Of a stretch of 61,586 nt of DNA, positions 7,840 through 15,974 are shown piece after piece. This DNA comes from Gammaproteobacteria bacterium (GTDB taxonomy: Bacteria; Pseudomonadota; Gammaproteobacteria; Pseudomonadales; Azotimanducaceae): positions 1-61,586 of the forward strand of contig JAPPGK010000061.1 of assembly GCA_028821405.1 (NCBI GenBank), in the 5' to 3' direction. Made by a program: the position numbers and the translations under genes. Position 1 is the first letter of the stretch. The number at the start of each line of letters is the position of its first letter. Under the pieces are notes generated by a model. It was not told the origin of the DNA. It ran no database searches and saw only the letters and a list, made by a program, of their open reading frames with translations.

Positions 7840-8787
7840 ATGGCCGACATGGAATCCGTTTTCTCCGGCTGCCTGCCGGCGCTCATGACGCCCTGCGATG
7901 CCGGCGGCGAGCCGGATTTCATTGCGCTCGGGGAAAAGGGCGGGGAACTCGTCGATGCCGGGATGCGGGGCGTCGTCTACTGCGGATCCATGGGCGAATG
8001 GCCGCTGCTGTCCGACGAAGAGCGCCGGGAAGGCGTCGAAGTACTGGTGGATGAGGACGTTCCCGTGGTCGTTGGCACCGGGGCTCAGAACACCGCGCGG
8101 GCGTGCGCCTTGGCGAGCCATGCCCGGGAAGTCGGCGCCGACGGCCTCATGATCATTCCCCGAGTGCTTTCCCGGGGAACTTCCGCCGCAGCCCAACGCG
8201 CCCACTTCGCCGCAGTGCTGCGAGCCGGGGGCGAACTTCCCGCCGTTATCTACAACAGCCCCTACTACGGCTTCGAGACTAAGGCCGAGTTGTTCTTCGA
8301 CCTGGCGGAGGAGTTCGACAACCTGGTTGGTTTCAAGGAGTTCGGGGGTGCGGCATCCCTCGACTACGCCGCCGAGCACATCACCTCGGGTCGGGAGGAT
8401 CTGCAGTTGGTCGTGGGCGTCGACACCCAGGTGGTCCACGGCATCATCCGGTGCGGGGCGAGCGGCGTGATCACCGGTATCGGCAACGTGTTTCCCCGGG
8501 CGGTCCTGCGCCTGATCGAGCTTTGCGAGGATGCTGCGGACGGCGACCGAGATGCCGGGTTTCGGGCCCATGATCTCGACGAAGCGCTCTCGGTGCTGGC
8601 CAGGTTCGACGAAGGACCCGACCTGGTGCTCTACTTCAAGCGTCTGATGGTCCTCGAGGGGAACCCCGAATACGCGAACGCCCTCAATCCCGACGATGAG
8701 CTGAGCCCGTCGCAGCGGGCGCATGTCGATCGGCATTGGGCGCGGTTTCGGCAATGGTGGGACTCTTGGGGTGGGAAGGACCGGTGA
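7840..8787 (+). CDS. DapA-superfamily lyase, probable 1-pyrroline-4-hydroxy-2-carboxylate deaminase
   Basis: The 315-residue protein is a DHDPS/N-acetylneuraminate-lyase family TIM barrel. The catalytic Tyr is in VIYNSPYYGF (Tyr138) and the Schiff-base Lys in VGFKEFGG (Lys166). It stands directly before a hydroxyproline epimerase and a D-amino-acid dehydrogenase. In known trans-4-hydroxy-L-proline pathways exactly this family supplies the deaminase that makes 2-oxoglutarate semialdehyde. The function is therefore inferred from family plus neighbours. The next gene begins inside its stop codon (GTGA). The final enzyme of the route, a semialdehyde dehydrogenase, is not in this window. Confidence 0.85.
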   Translation: MADMESVFSGCLPALMTPCDAGGEPDFIALGEKGGELVDAGMRGVVYCGSMGEWPLLSDEERREGVEVLVDEDVPVVVGTGAQNTARACALASHAREVGADGLMIIPRVLSRGTSAAAQRAHFAAVLRAGGELPAVIYNSPYYGFETKAELFFDLAEEFDNLVGFKEFGGAASLDYAAEHITSGREDLQLVVGVDTQVVHGIIRCGASGVITGIGNVFPRAVLRLIELCEDAADGDRDAGFRAHDLDEALSVLARFDEGPDLVLYFKRLMVLEGNPEYANALNPDDELSPSQRAHVDRHWARFRQWWDSWGGKDR

Positions 8788-9734
8788 GCAAACTCAGGGT
8801 GATCGACTCCCACACCGCCGGCGAACCGACGCGGGTGGTGGTCAGCGGTGGACCGGATCTCGGCGACGGTCCGCTCGCACGACGACTCGGACGCCTCAAG
8901 GCCCATCACGACGACTTCCGGCGTTCGGTGATCCTCGAGCCCCGGGGCTCCGACGCGCTGGTGGGGGCCCTCCTGTGCGCGCCCACCGATCCGGGCTGCG
9001 CCGCGGCCGTGATCTTCTTCAACAACGTGGGCTATCTCAACATGTGCGGCCACGGCGCCATCGGCGTCGCGGTCACGTTGGCGTACCTCGGGCGGGTTGA
9101 AGCTGGCGAGTTGCGCCTGGAAACCCCCGTCGGCGACGTCGCCGTCACCTTGCGGACACCAAACGAAGCGACCATCGAGAACGTCCCGAGCTACCGGTTC
9201 CGATCGAGCGTCGCCGTTGACGTCGAAGGTGTCGGTACGGTGCGAGGCGATGTCGCCTGGGGCGGCAACTGGTTCTTTCTCGTCGACGCGACATCGATCG
9301 CCGGTCTGTCGAGCATCTCGCTCGAAGCCGAACCCGACCTCACCGAGACCTCGAAGCGCATCAAGGCGGCCCTGGCCCGCGAAGGTGTCACGGGTCGCGA
9401 CGGCGCGGAAGTCGACCATATCGAGTTGTTTGGCCCGCCGGTTGCGCCGGACGCGGACGGACGGAACTTCGTGCTTTGCCCCGGGGCTGCCTACGACCGC
9501 TCGCCCTGCGGCACCGGAAGCAGTGCGAAGGTTGCCTGCCTGGCGGCCGATGGCAAGTTGCGACCGGGCGAGGACTGGGTGCAGGAAAGCGTCATCGGAT
9601 CGCGGTTTGTGGCCGGCTACCGGCGCGGCCCCAACGGCGAGATCATTCCCCGTATCACTGGCGAAGCGTTCGTCTGTGGCGACAACACGCTGATCCGGAA
9701 TCCGCAGGACCCGTTTCGCAACGGCATCGGCTGA
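8784..9734 (+). CDS. 4-hydroxyproline 2-epimerase (proline racemase family)
   Basis: The GTG at 8784 is chosen because GGAAGGA precedes it and homologues start MSKLRVIDSHTAGEPTRVV. The product has 316 residues. Both catalytic cysteines of the racemase/epimerase group are present: Cys88 in NMCGHG and Cys242 in SPCGTGSS. This separates it from the dehydratase branch, in which the first Cys is replaced. It interconverts trans-4-hydroxy-L-proline and cis-4-hydroxy-D-proline, the entry step of hydroxyproline catabolism. It overlaps the deaminase gene by 4 bases and is followed at one base by the dehydrogenase gene. Confidence 0.9.
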   Translation: MSKLRVIDSHTAGEPTRVVVSGGPDLGDGPLARRLGRLKAHHDDFRRSVILEPRGSDALVGALLCAPTDPGCAAAVIFFNNVGYLNMCGHGAIGVAVTLAYLGRVEAGELRLETPVGDVAVTLRTPNEATIENVPSYRFRSSVAVDVEGVGTVRGDVAWGGNWFFLVDATSIAGLSSISLEAEPDLTETSKRIKAALAREGVTGRDGAEVDHIELFGPPVAPDADGRNFVLCPGAAYDRSPCGTGSSAKVACLAADGKLRPGEDWVQESVIGSRFVAGYRRGPNGEIIPRITGEAFVCGDNTLIRNPQDPFRNGIG

Positions 9735-9735
9735 G

Positions 9736-10983
9736 GTGGCCGAGCGAGTCGTTGTCGTTGGCGGAGGCGTCGTTGGCATCGCCTGCGCCCACTACCTGTC
9801 ATGCGGCGGCTACGATGTCACCGTCGTTGACCAGGATCGCATCGGCGGCGGTTGTTCGCACGGCAATTGCGGGCACATCTGCGCCAGCCACGTGCTACCC
9901 CTGAACGAGCCGGCGAATCTCCTGGCGGGGTTTTCATCGCTGGTGAATCCCCGTGCGCCGTTCCGGGTAAGACCGCAGTGGCGCCCAGCGCTCCTGCGGT
10001 GGCTGTGGGAGTTCGCGCGTCGCTGCAACCATCGGCACGCTCTGTCGGCTGGAAGCGCGATGAAATCGATCCTCGATGCCTCGCTCCGGGAATACGAGGC
10101 GTTGTTCCGGACGCGTGAGTTCGAGGCGGAATGGCAGCCCCTCGGACTGCTCTACGTGCTCCGCACCGGCCGCGGCATGGATCGCTTCGCAGCCCAGGAT
10201 GCGATGCTTCGCGACACCTTCGGCGTTGCAGCGACGCGGATCGAGGGAAGTGAACTGCCAGAGTTCGAGCCTGCGCTCCGAGCGGGCCTTGCGGGGGGGT
10301 TCCTGTACGAAGGCGATGCTTTTCTGCGTCCCGATGCGCTGACCGGCAGCTGGCGACGTTGGCTCGCGCGGCGTGGCGTGCGCTTCGAGGAAAACCGTCG
10401 CGTGCGGGGCGTCGAGACGACAGCCGGGGAGATCGCGCGGCTCCGCACCGACGCGGGCGAGGTCACCGCCGACCACTACGTCTTCGCCAGCGGTGCCTGG
10501 AGTGGGGCGCTGGCGGCGGATCTCGGCTGCCCGCTTCCCATCGAACCGGGGAAGGGGTACTCGATCACCACCACGAGGCCCCGCAACTGTCCGCGCCACG
10601 CCATGCTGTTCACCGAGCACCGGGTTGGTGCCACACCGTTCGACGACGGATTTCGCTTGGGCTCGATGATGGAGTTCGCCGGATTCGACGCGACGCTCCC
10701 ACCATGGCGGATCCGCCAGCTGACCGACGCTGCGCGGTACTATCTCCATGAACCGACGGGCGATGAGGTCCTCGAGACCTGGTGCGGCTGGCGGCCCATG
10801 ACCTGGGACAGCCTTCCCGTCATCGGCCGGGTGCCGGGCCTCGCGAACGGGGTGTTGGCCACCGGGCATCACATGCTAGGAATGACAATGGCGCCGGCCA
10901 CCGGACGGCTCGTCTCGGACATCATCGCGGAAGAAGCCACGCACATCGACGCCGCACCGTTCTCGCCGGCGCGTTTCGCGTAA
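9736..10983 (+). CDS. FAD-dependent D-amino-acid dehydrogenase, probably for D-hydroxyproline
   Basis: The 415-residue protein begins at a GTG one base after the epimerase stop. It opens with a dinucleotide-binding fold (VVVVGGGVVGIACAHYL) and continues with SHGNCGHICASHVLPL, a DadA-like FAD region. The C-terminus has GWRPMTWDSLPVIGRVPG and ATGHHMLGMTMAPATGRL, typical of the DadA family. It probably oxidises cis-4-hydroxy-D-proline to the pyrroline used by the upstream deaminase, passing electrons to the respiratory chain at the inner membrane. General D-amino-acid oxidation is the alternative. Confidence 0.87.
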   Translation: MAERVVVVGGGVVGIACAHYLSCGGYDVTVVDQDRIGGGCSHGNCGHICASHVLPLNEPANLLAGFSSLVNPRAPFRVRPQWRPALLRWLWEFARRCNHRHALSAGSAMKSILDASLREYEALFRTREFEAEWQPLGLLYVLRTGRGMDRFAAQDAMLRDTFGVAATRIEGSELPEFEPALRAGLAGGFLYEGDAFLRPDALTGSWRRWLARRGVRFEENRRVRGVETTAGEIARLRTDAGEVTADHYVFASGAWSGALAADLGCPLPIEPGKGYSITTTRPRNCPRHAMLFTEHRVGATPFDDGFRLGSMMEFAGFDATLPPWRIRQLTDAARYYLHEPTGDEVLETWCGWRPMTWDSLPVIGRVPGLANGVLATGHHMLGMTMAPATGRLVSDIIAEEATHIDAAPFSPARFA

Positions 10984-11063
10984 AGTGACACGGTCGGGCG
11001 AGGTGTCGCTTTCGGTTAAGGTATGTCTGGTGCCAGGGGTGATAACAGGGGGGCTCGTTCGAC

Positions 11064-12155
11064 GTGGGTAGGTATGTAGCCCGCCGGATTCTGCTGCTGT
11101 TCCCGACCCTCATCGGGATCATCACCATCAACTTCTTCATCGTCCAGCTCGCACCGGGCGGGCCTGTGGACCAGATGATCGCGACCCTCACCGGCCAGGA
11201 TGCGGGGGCCGCGAGTCGCATCGCCGGCGCAGATGCCGGACGCCAGGCCATGGACGCCACCACCGCCGAGAGCCAGCTTGCCGGCGCCCAGGGTCTCGAT
11301 CCCGAACTGATCGAGATGATCGAGAAGCAGTTCGGGTTCGACAAGCCGCTCCACGTGCGCTACTTCAAGATGATCGGCGACTACCTGACTTTCGATCTCG
11401 GCACCAGCTACTACCAGGATCGGCCGGTCGTCGATCTCATCGTCGAACGCCTGCCGGTGTCGATCTCGCTGGGCCTGTGGTCCATGCTGCTCATCTATTC
11501 GATCTCGATTCCGTTGGGTGTCGCAAAGGCAGTGCGCGACGGCACGCGTTTCGACGCCTGGACCAGCGGGCTCATATTCGTCGGCTACGCGGTGCCGAGT
11601 TTCCTGTTCGCGATCTTTCTGATCGTGCTGTTCGCCGGCGGGTCGTATCTCGACCTGTTCCCCTTGAAGGGGCTGACCTCGAACAATTTCGACGACCTGT
11701 CCGTCATCGGCAAGGTCGGCGACTACTTCTGGCACCTCGCCCTGCCGGTGACGGCGCTGACCATCGGCGGCTTTGCGACGCTCACCATGCTCACCAAGAA
11801 TTCGTTCCTGGACGAGATCGCCAAGCAGTACGTGCTCACCGCCCGGGCGATGGGGCTCAACCAGCGCCGGGTGCTCTACGGCCACGTGTTCCGTAACGCG
11901 ATGTTGATCGTAATCGCCGGGTTTCCGGCGGCACTGGTCGGCATCCTGTTCACCGGTGCATTGCTGATCGAGGTCATCTTCTCGCTGGATGGCCTCGGGC
12001 TCCTCGGCTTCGAGGCCGTCCTCCGACGCGACTACCCGATCATGTTCGGCACGCTGTTCGTGTTCACCTTCGTCGGCCTCGCCATGACACTGATCGGCGA
12101 CATCGTCTACACCCTCGTCGACCCCCGTATCGACTTCGAGACGCGGGAAACCTGA
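11064..12155 (+). CDS. yejB: Peptide ABC transporter permease YejB
   Basis: The protein has 363 residues from a GTG at 11064. Its first transmembrane helix is [21 protein letters not shown] long periplasmic insert containing [21 protein letters not shown] and [20 protein letters not shown] is diagnostic of YejB among OppB-type permeases. The permease loop is in [20 protein letters not shown]. YejABEF imports oligopeptides, including microcin C in E. coli. Start and stop codons overlap through yejB, yejE and yejF. It follows the hydroxyproline genes by 80 bases on the same strand, so import of hydroxyproline-containing peptides is plausible but unproven. Confidence 0.88.
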   Translation: MGRYVARRILLLFPTLIGIITINFFIVQLAPGGPVDQMIATLTGQDAGAASRIAGADAGRQAMDATTAESQLAGAQGLDPELIEMIEKQFGFDKPLHVRYFKMIGDYLTFDLGTSYYQDRPVVDLIVERLPVSISLGLWSMLLIYSISIPLGVAKAVRDGTRFDAWTSGLIFVGYAVPSFLFAIFLIVLFAGGSYLDLFPLKGLTSNNFDDLSVIGKVGDYFWHLALPVTALTIGGFATLTMLTKNSFLDEIAKQYVLTARAMGLNQRRVLYGHVFRNAMLIVIAGFPAALVGILFTGALLIEVIFSLDGLGLLGFEAVLRRDYPIMFGTLFVFTFVGLAMTLIGDIVYTLVDPRIDFETRET

Positions 12156-13261
12156 TGGCCACCACCTTGCCGGGAACGATGGCGCCGACGGATGGCTACG
12201 TTGTGGACGAGAAGGGCGCGCCGCCCAAACCGGGCCGGATCTCCCCGCTGACGCGCCGCAGGTGGGCGAACTTCAAGGCCAACCGTCGCGGCTACGTGAG
12301 CCTGTGGATCATCTCCATCTTGATCGTCCTGTCCCTGTTCGCGGAGTTCATCGCCAACGACAAGCCGATCATCATGGGCTACAAGGGCGAACTCTATGCG
12401 CCGGTTTTATTCTTCTATCCAGAGACCCAATTCGGCGGCGTGTTCGAGACGGAGGCGGTCTACACGTCCCACCACGTCAAGGAGATGATCGAAGCCGGCG
12501 ACGGCTGGATGGTTTGGCCGCCGATCCCGTTCAGCTACGACACCATCGACTTCTACACCGAAGGCGCGGTGCCGGAACCGCCGAGCCTGCGCCACTGGCT
12601 CGGTACAGACGACGTCGCCCGTGACGTGACCGCGAGGATCATCTACGGGTTCCGGCTGTCGGTGCTGTTCGGCCTCGGGCTGACGTTCCTGTCGGCCATT
12701 ATCGGGATCGCGGTGGGGGCGACCCAGGGTTATTTCGGAGGCTTGATCGACCTCATTGGCCAGCGCCTGGTGGAGATCTGGGCCGGGCTGCCGGTGCTGT
12801 TCGTGATCATTATCCTGACCAGCCTCATCGAGCCGAACCCGATCGCGCTCCTGCTGCTGCTGCTGCTCTTCAACTGGATGGCGCTGGTAGCCGTCGTGCG
12901 CGCGGAGTTCCTGCGTACGCGCAACTTCGACTATGTGAATGCGGCGCGGGCACTCGGGGAGAAGAACCTGACGATCATGACCCGCTACGTATTGCCCAAC
13001 GCCATGGTGGCGACGCTCACCTACCTGCCTTTCATCCTCAACGGCTCCATCACGACGCTGACGTCGTTGGACTTCCTGGGCTTCGGGCTGCCCGCCGGCT
13101 ACCCGTCCCTCGGCGAACTGCTCGCCCAGGGCAAGGCCAATATCCAGGCGCCTTGGCTGGGACTCGCCGGCTTCTTCACGTTGGCCATCATGCTTACCCT
13201 ATTGGTGTTCGTCGGCGAAGCGGTCCGCGACGCCTTCGACCCGAGGCGATCCGCGGTATGA
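12155..13261 (+). CDS. yejE: Peptide ABC transporter permease YejE
   Basis: The protein has 368 residues; its ATG shares one base with the yejB stop. The N-terminal helix SLWIISILIVLSLFAEFIA is followed by the long YejE-specific periplasmic region (KPIIMGYKGELYAPVLFFYP, WPPIPFSYDTIDF, HWLGTDDVARDV). Five further helices and the coupling motif NAARALGEKNLTIMTRYVLP follow. It pairs with YejB to form the channel of the importer. The C-terminus overlaps the start of yejF. Confidence 0.88.
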   Translation: MATTLPGTMAPTDGYVVDEKGAPPKPGRISPLTRRRWANFKANRRGYVSLWIISILIVLSLFAEFIANDKPIIMGYKGELYAPVLFFYPETQFGGVFETEAVYTSHHVKEMIEAGDGWMVWPPIPFSYDTIDFYTEGAVPEPPSLRHWLGTDDVARDVTARIIYGFRLSVLFGLGLTFLSAIIGIAVGATQGYFGGLIDLIGQRLVEIWAGLPVLFVIIILTSLIEPNPIALLLLLLLFNWMALVAVVRAEFLRTRNFDYVNAARALGEKNLTIMTRYVLPNAMVATLTYLPFILNGSITTLTSLDFLGFGLPAGYPSLGELLAQGKANIQAPWLGLAGFFTLAIMLTLLVFVGEAVRDAFDPRRSAV

Positions 13262-14856
13262 ACCGGATACTGGAAGTCGACGATCTCGCGGTGGCGTTCC
13301 GCGACGAGGAGGTCGTCACCGGCGCGAGCTTTTGCATCGACCGCGGCGAGACGCTAGCGCTGGTCGGAGAATCGGGATCCGGCAAGTCCGTAACGGCGCT
13401 GTCGGTGATGCAGCTTTTGCCCTACCAGTACGCGAGCCATCCCCGGGGGTCGGTTCGGGTAGACGGCCAAGAGGTGATCGGCGCGTCCGAGGACGACATG
13501 CTGAAGATCCGCGGCGAACGCGTCGGCATGGTGTTCCAGGAGCCGATGACCTCGCTCAATCCGCTGCACACCATCGAACAGCAACTCGGCGAGATCCTTT
13601 TCGTCCACCGGGGCATGGGCAAGCGTATCGCCCGTGAACGCGCCCTCGAACTGTTGGACTTGGTGGCGCTGCCCAACGCGACGGAGCGCCTTGGCGCCTA
13701 CCCCCACGAACTCTCCGGAGGCCAACGCCAGCGGGTCATGATCGCCATGGCGCTTGCCAACGAACCGGATCTCCTCATCGCGGACGAACCGACGACCGCC
13801 CTGGACGTCACCGTCCAGGCACAGATTCTCGAGCTGCTGAACGAGCTCAAGGAGCGTCTCAACATGGCGCTCATGTTGATCACGCACGACCTCGGCGTGG
13901 TGCGCAAGATGGCAGACCGGGTCTGCGTCATGACCCAGGGCGAGATCGTCGAGCAGGGACGCGCCGAGCGCGTGTTCAACGCACCCCGCCACGACTACAC
14001 GCGGGCCCTGCTGGCCGCGGAACCGAGCGGCGACCCGGTGGATGCACGCGCCGACGCCCCGGTGGTCATGGACGCGGATCAGCTAACCGTCAAGTACCCC
14101 TTGGGCCGGGGCTGGTTTGCGGCGAAACGGTTTCTGACCGCCGTGGACGATGTCACCGTGCAGATCCGTCGCGGCCAGACCCTCGGCATCGTCGGCGAGT
14201 CCGGCTCGGGCAAGACCACGTTGGCGATGGCGATGCTGCGGCTCGTGGCGAGCGAAGGCGGGATCCGCTTGGGCGACGACTCGATCCAAGGTTGGCAGGC
14301 CAAGGCGCTGCGGCCGTTGCGGCACCAGATGCAGATCGTCTTCCAGGATCCCTACGGCAGCCTGTCGCCGCGCTCCTCCGTCAACCAGATCATCGAAGCG
14401 GGGCTCAAGATCCATCGACCGGAGCTTTCCGCCGCCGACCGGCGCCAGGAGGTCGCGCGCGTGCTCGTCGATGTCGGACTCGATCCCGACGCCCAGGACC
14501 GCTACCCCCACGAGTTCTCCGGGGGACAGCGCCAGCGCGTCGCCATCGCCCGCGCGGTGATCCTCAATCCCGCAGTCGTGGTGCTCGACGAACCCACGTC
14601 GGCCCTCGACCTGTCGGTGCAGGCGCAGATTGTCGACTTGCTGCGGGATCTGCAGCGTCGGCATGGGCTCGCGTATCTCTTCATCAGCCACGACCTCAAG
14701 GTGGTGCGGGCGTTGGCGCACGAACTCGTGGTCATGAAGGACGGCGTGATCGTCGAACAGGGCAGTGCCGATCAGGTCTTCGAAGCGCCGAAGACGGACT
14801 ACACGAAGGCGCTGATGGCGGCGGCGTTCGAGTTGGAGGCCGTCTCCGGCGAGTAG
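13258..14856 (+). CDS. yejF: Duplicated-domain ABC ATPase YejF
   Basis: The ATG at 13258 overlaps the yejE stop (ATGA), which fixes the start; the product has 532 residues. It holds two complete ABC cassettes. The first has GESGSGKS, LSGGQRQRVMIAMA and LLIADEPTTALD. The second has GESGSGKTT, FSGGQRQRVAIARA and VVLDEPTSALD. Fused tandem ATPases are the rule for YejF and GsiA-type importers. No substrate-binding protein (YejA) is encoded in the window, so it must be supplied elsewhere. Confidence 0.9.
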   Translation: MNRILEVDDLAVAFRDEEVVTGASFCIDRGETLALVGESGSGKSVTALSVMQLLPYQYASHPRGSVRVDGQEVIGASEDDMLKIRGERVGMVFQEPMTSLNPLHTIEQQLGEILFVHRGMGKRIARERALELLDLVALPNATERLGAYPHELSGGQRQRVMIAMALANEPDLLIADEPTTALDVTVQAQILELLNELKERLNMALMLITHDLGVVRKMADRVCVMTQGEIVEQGRAERVFNAPRHDYTRALLAAEPSGDPVDARADAPVVMDADQLTVKYPLGRGWFAAKRFLTAVDDVTVQIRRGQTLGIVGESGSGKTTLAMAMLRLVASEGGIRLGDDSIQGWQAKALRPLRHQMQIVFQDPYGSLSPRSSVNQIIEAGLKIHRPELSAADRRQEVARVLVDVGLDPDAQDRYPHEFSGGQRQRVAIARAVILNPAVVVLDEPTSALDLSVQAQIVDLLRDLQRRHGLAYLFISHDLKVVRALAHELVVMKDGVIVEQGSADQVFEAPKTDYTKALMAAAFELEAVSGE

Positions 14857-14956
14857 GTTGACGCAAGGCTCATTCGCGAACCCGTACGGTGTTCGTCGCC
14901 ACGGTGTTACGCTCCGGCGAATCGCGCAGATGCATGATCGACGGGAACGGCGAGAG

Positions 14957-15337
14957 ATGGGGACTGCCAGCCGATCTACTCTTGTGGCCGGGTTGCTGGT
15001 CGTGCTCGCGTCGATGGTGGGCTGCACGACGCTACAGTCGACGCGACTCCCCCCCGAGGAGATACGCTACGGGATACGCAGTGGCTCGCTCGTACAGACC
15101 GGCGACGAGATCAGCGTCGTCACGAACGATGGCAAAGAGAGAGTCCTGAAAGTGCGCGAGGTGGAAGCGGATGCCATTCGAGGTGCATTGAAGGGGGGCG
15201 AAGAAACAGAGGTAGCCATCGATGACGTGGTTGCGTTGAGCACGCATCAATTGGAGCCGGTGCGAACGGTGTTTTATGCCTTCGGGGCATCGATGGGGAC
15301 CCTCTACCTACTGGCGTTGTTGGCCTTTTATCTTTGA
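14957..15337 (+). CDS. Small lipoprotein, first of a tandem related pair
   Basis: The ATG at 14957 is preferred over a TTG at 14858 because it places a signal peptide (LVAGLLVVLASMVGC) at the N-terminus with Cys as the lipid-modified residue. The product has 126 residues. The core (PPEEIRYGIRSGSLVQTGDE, then ISVVTNDGKERVL) ends with VDDVVALSTHQ-like strands, and a hydrophobic C-terminal helix (ASMGTLYLLALLAFYL) closes the protein. It is about 40 percent similar by eye to the next gene product. Function is unknown; the beta-rich core resembles small envelope proteins with a C-terminal anchor. Confidence 0.65.
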   Translation: MGTASRSTLVAGLLVVLASMVGCTTLQSTRLPPEEIRYGIRSGSLVQTGDEISVVTNDGKERVLKVREVEADAIRGALKGGEETEVAIDDVVALSTHQLEPVRTVFYAFGASMGTLYLLALLAFYL

Positions 15338-15345
15338 GGAATGTC

Positions 15346-15762
15346 ATGATGCGAACCGTATTCCACCGAAAGGGTCCGGTGTTCAACAATCCGAACCGCC
15401 TTGTCTCAATACTAGCGCTCGGCATTGCCGTCGTTACGATGCACGGGTGCATGTCGGTGCAGAAGGTCCATCAACCGCCCGAAGCGCTCCGGGAAAACAT
15501 CCGCAGTGGCGAGCTCGTAGGACCGGGTGATCGTATAGTCGTCGTCACGGCGACTGAAGGCGAAAAGACCCTTGTCGTCACCGAAATCGATCAGGACACG
15601 ATATTCGGCGACGGGGTAGAGGTGCCCATCGACGAGGTCGTGACATTGGAGAAGCGAAGGATCTCGCCGGCGCGTACTGGACTGGCGGTCTACGGAGGAC
15701 TCGCTCTCCTTCCGTACGCTTTTTGGGGCCTCGTGATCGTGGGAAGCATGCTGGGGCTCTAG
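15346..15762 (+). CDS. Small lipoprotein, second of the tandem related pair
   Basis: The start is taken as the ATG at 15346, with GAGGA just upstream; the frame is open from a TTG at 15334 that overlaps the previous gene. The product has 138 residues. A signal peptide ending in MHGC suggests a lipoprotein. PPEALRENIRSGELVGPGDR, a VEVPIDEVVTLEKRR block and a C-terminal hydrophobic segment align with the upstream protein, so the pair arose by tandem duplication. No function was recognised. Confidence 0.65.
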   Translation: MMRTVFHRKGPVFNNPNRLVSILALGIAVVTMHGCMSVQKVHQPPEALRENIRSGELVGPGDRIVVVTATEGEKTLVVTEIDQDTIFGDGVEVPIDEVVTLEKRRISPARTGLAVYGGLALLPYAFWGLVIVGSMLGL

Positions 15763-15974
15763 GAAAACCGTGAGTTTGGGAGCCCCGTCGCTCGTCCGCA
15801 GCGGCTTCAACCGGGACTGGTTGCCGACCATGAACCGCGCAGTTAGAGCCTTCCTACTCACCCCGTTTTTTGGGCAATCGGATCGCTTGCCGAAGATCCT
15901 CTGGAGGTATTAGCCGCTACCCGGGGGTGCTAACGAAGTCTTCGCAACACCAGGCAGCGAGAACCGGCGCGGCC
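15763..15974. other. Convergent intergenic gap
   Basis: This 212-base gap separates the small lipoprotein pair from acnA, which reads towards it. Short inverted sequences are present near 15895-15935, but no clear terminator with a T-tract was found and no coding sequence was recognised. Confidence 0.3.
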
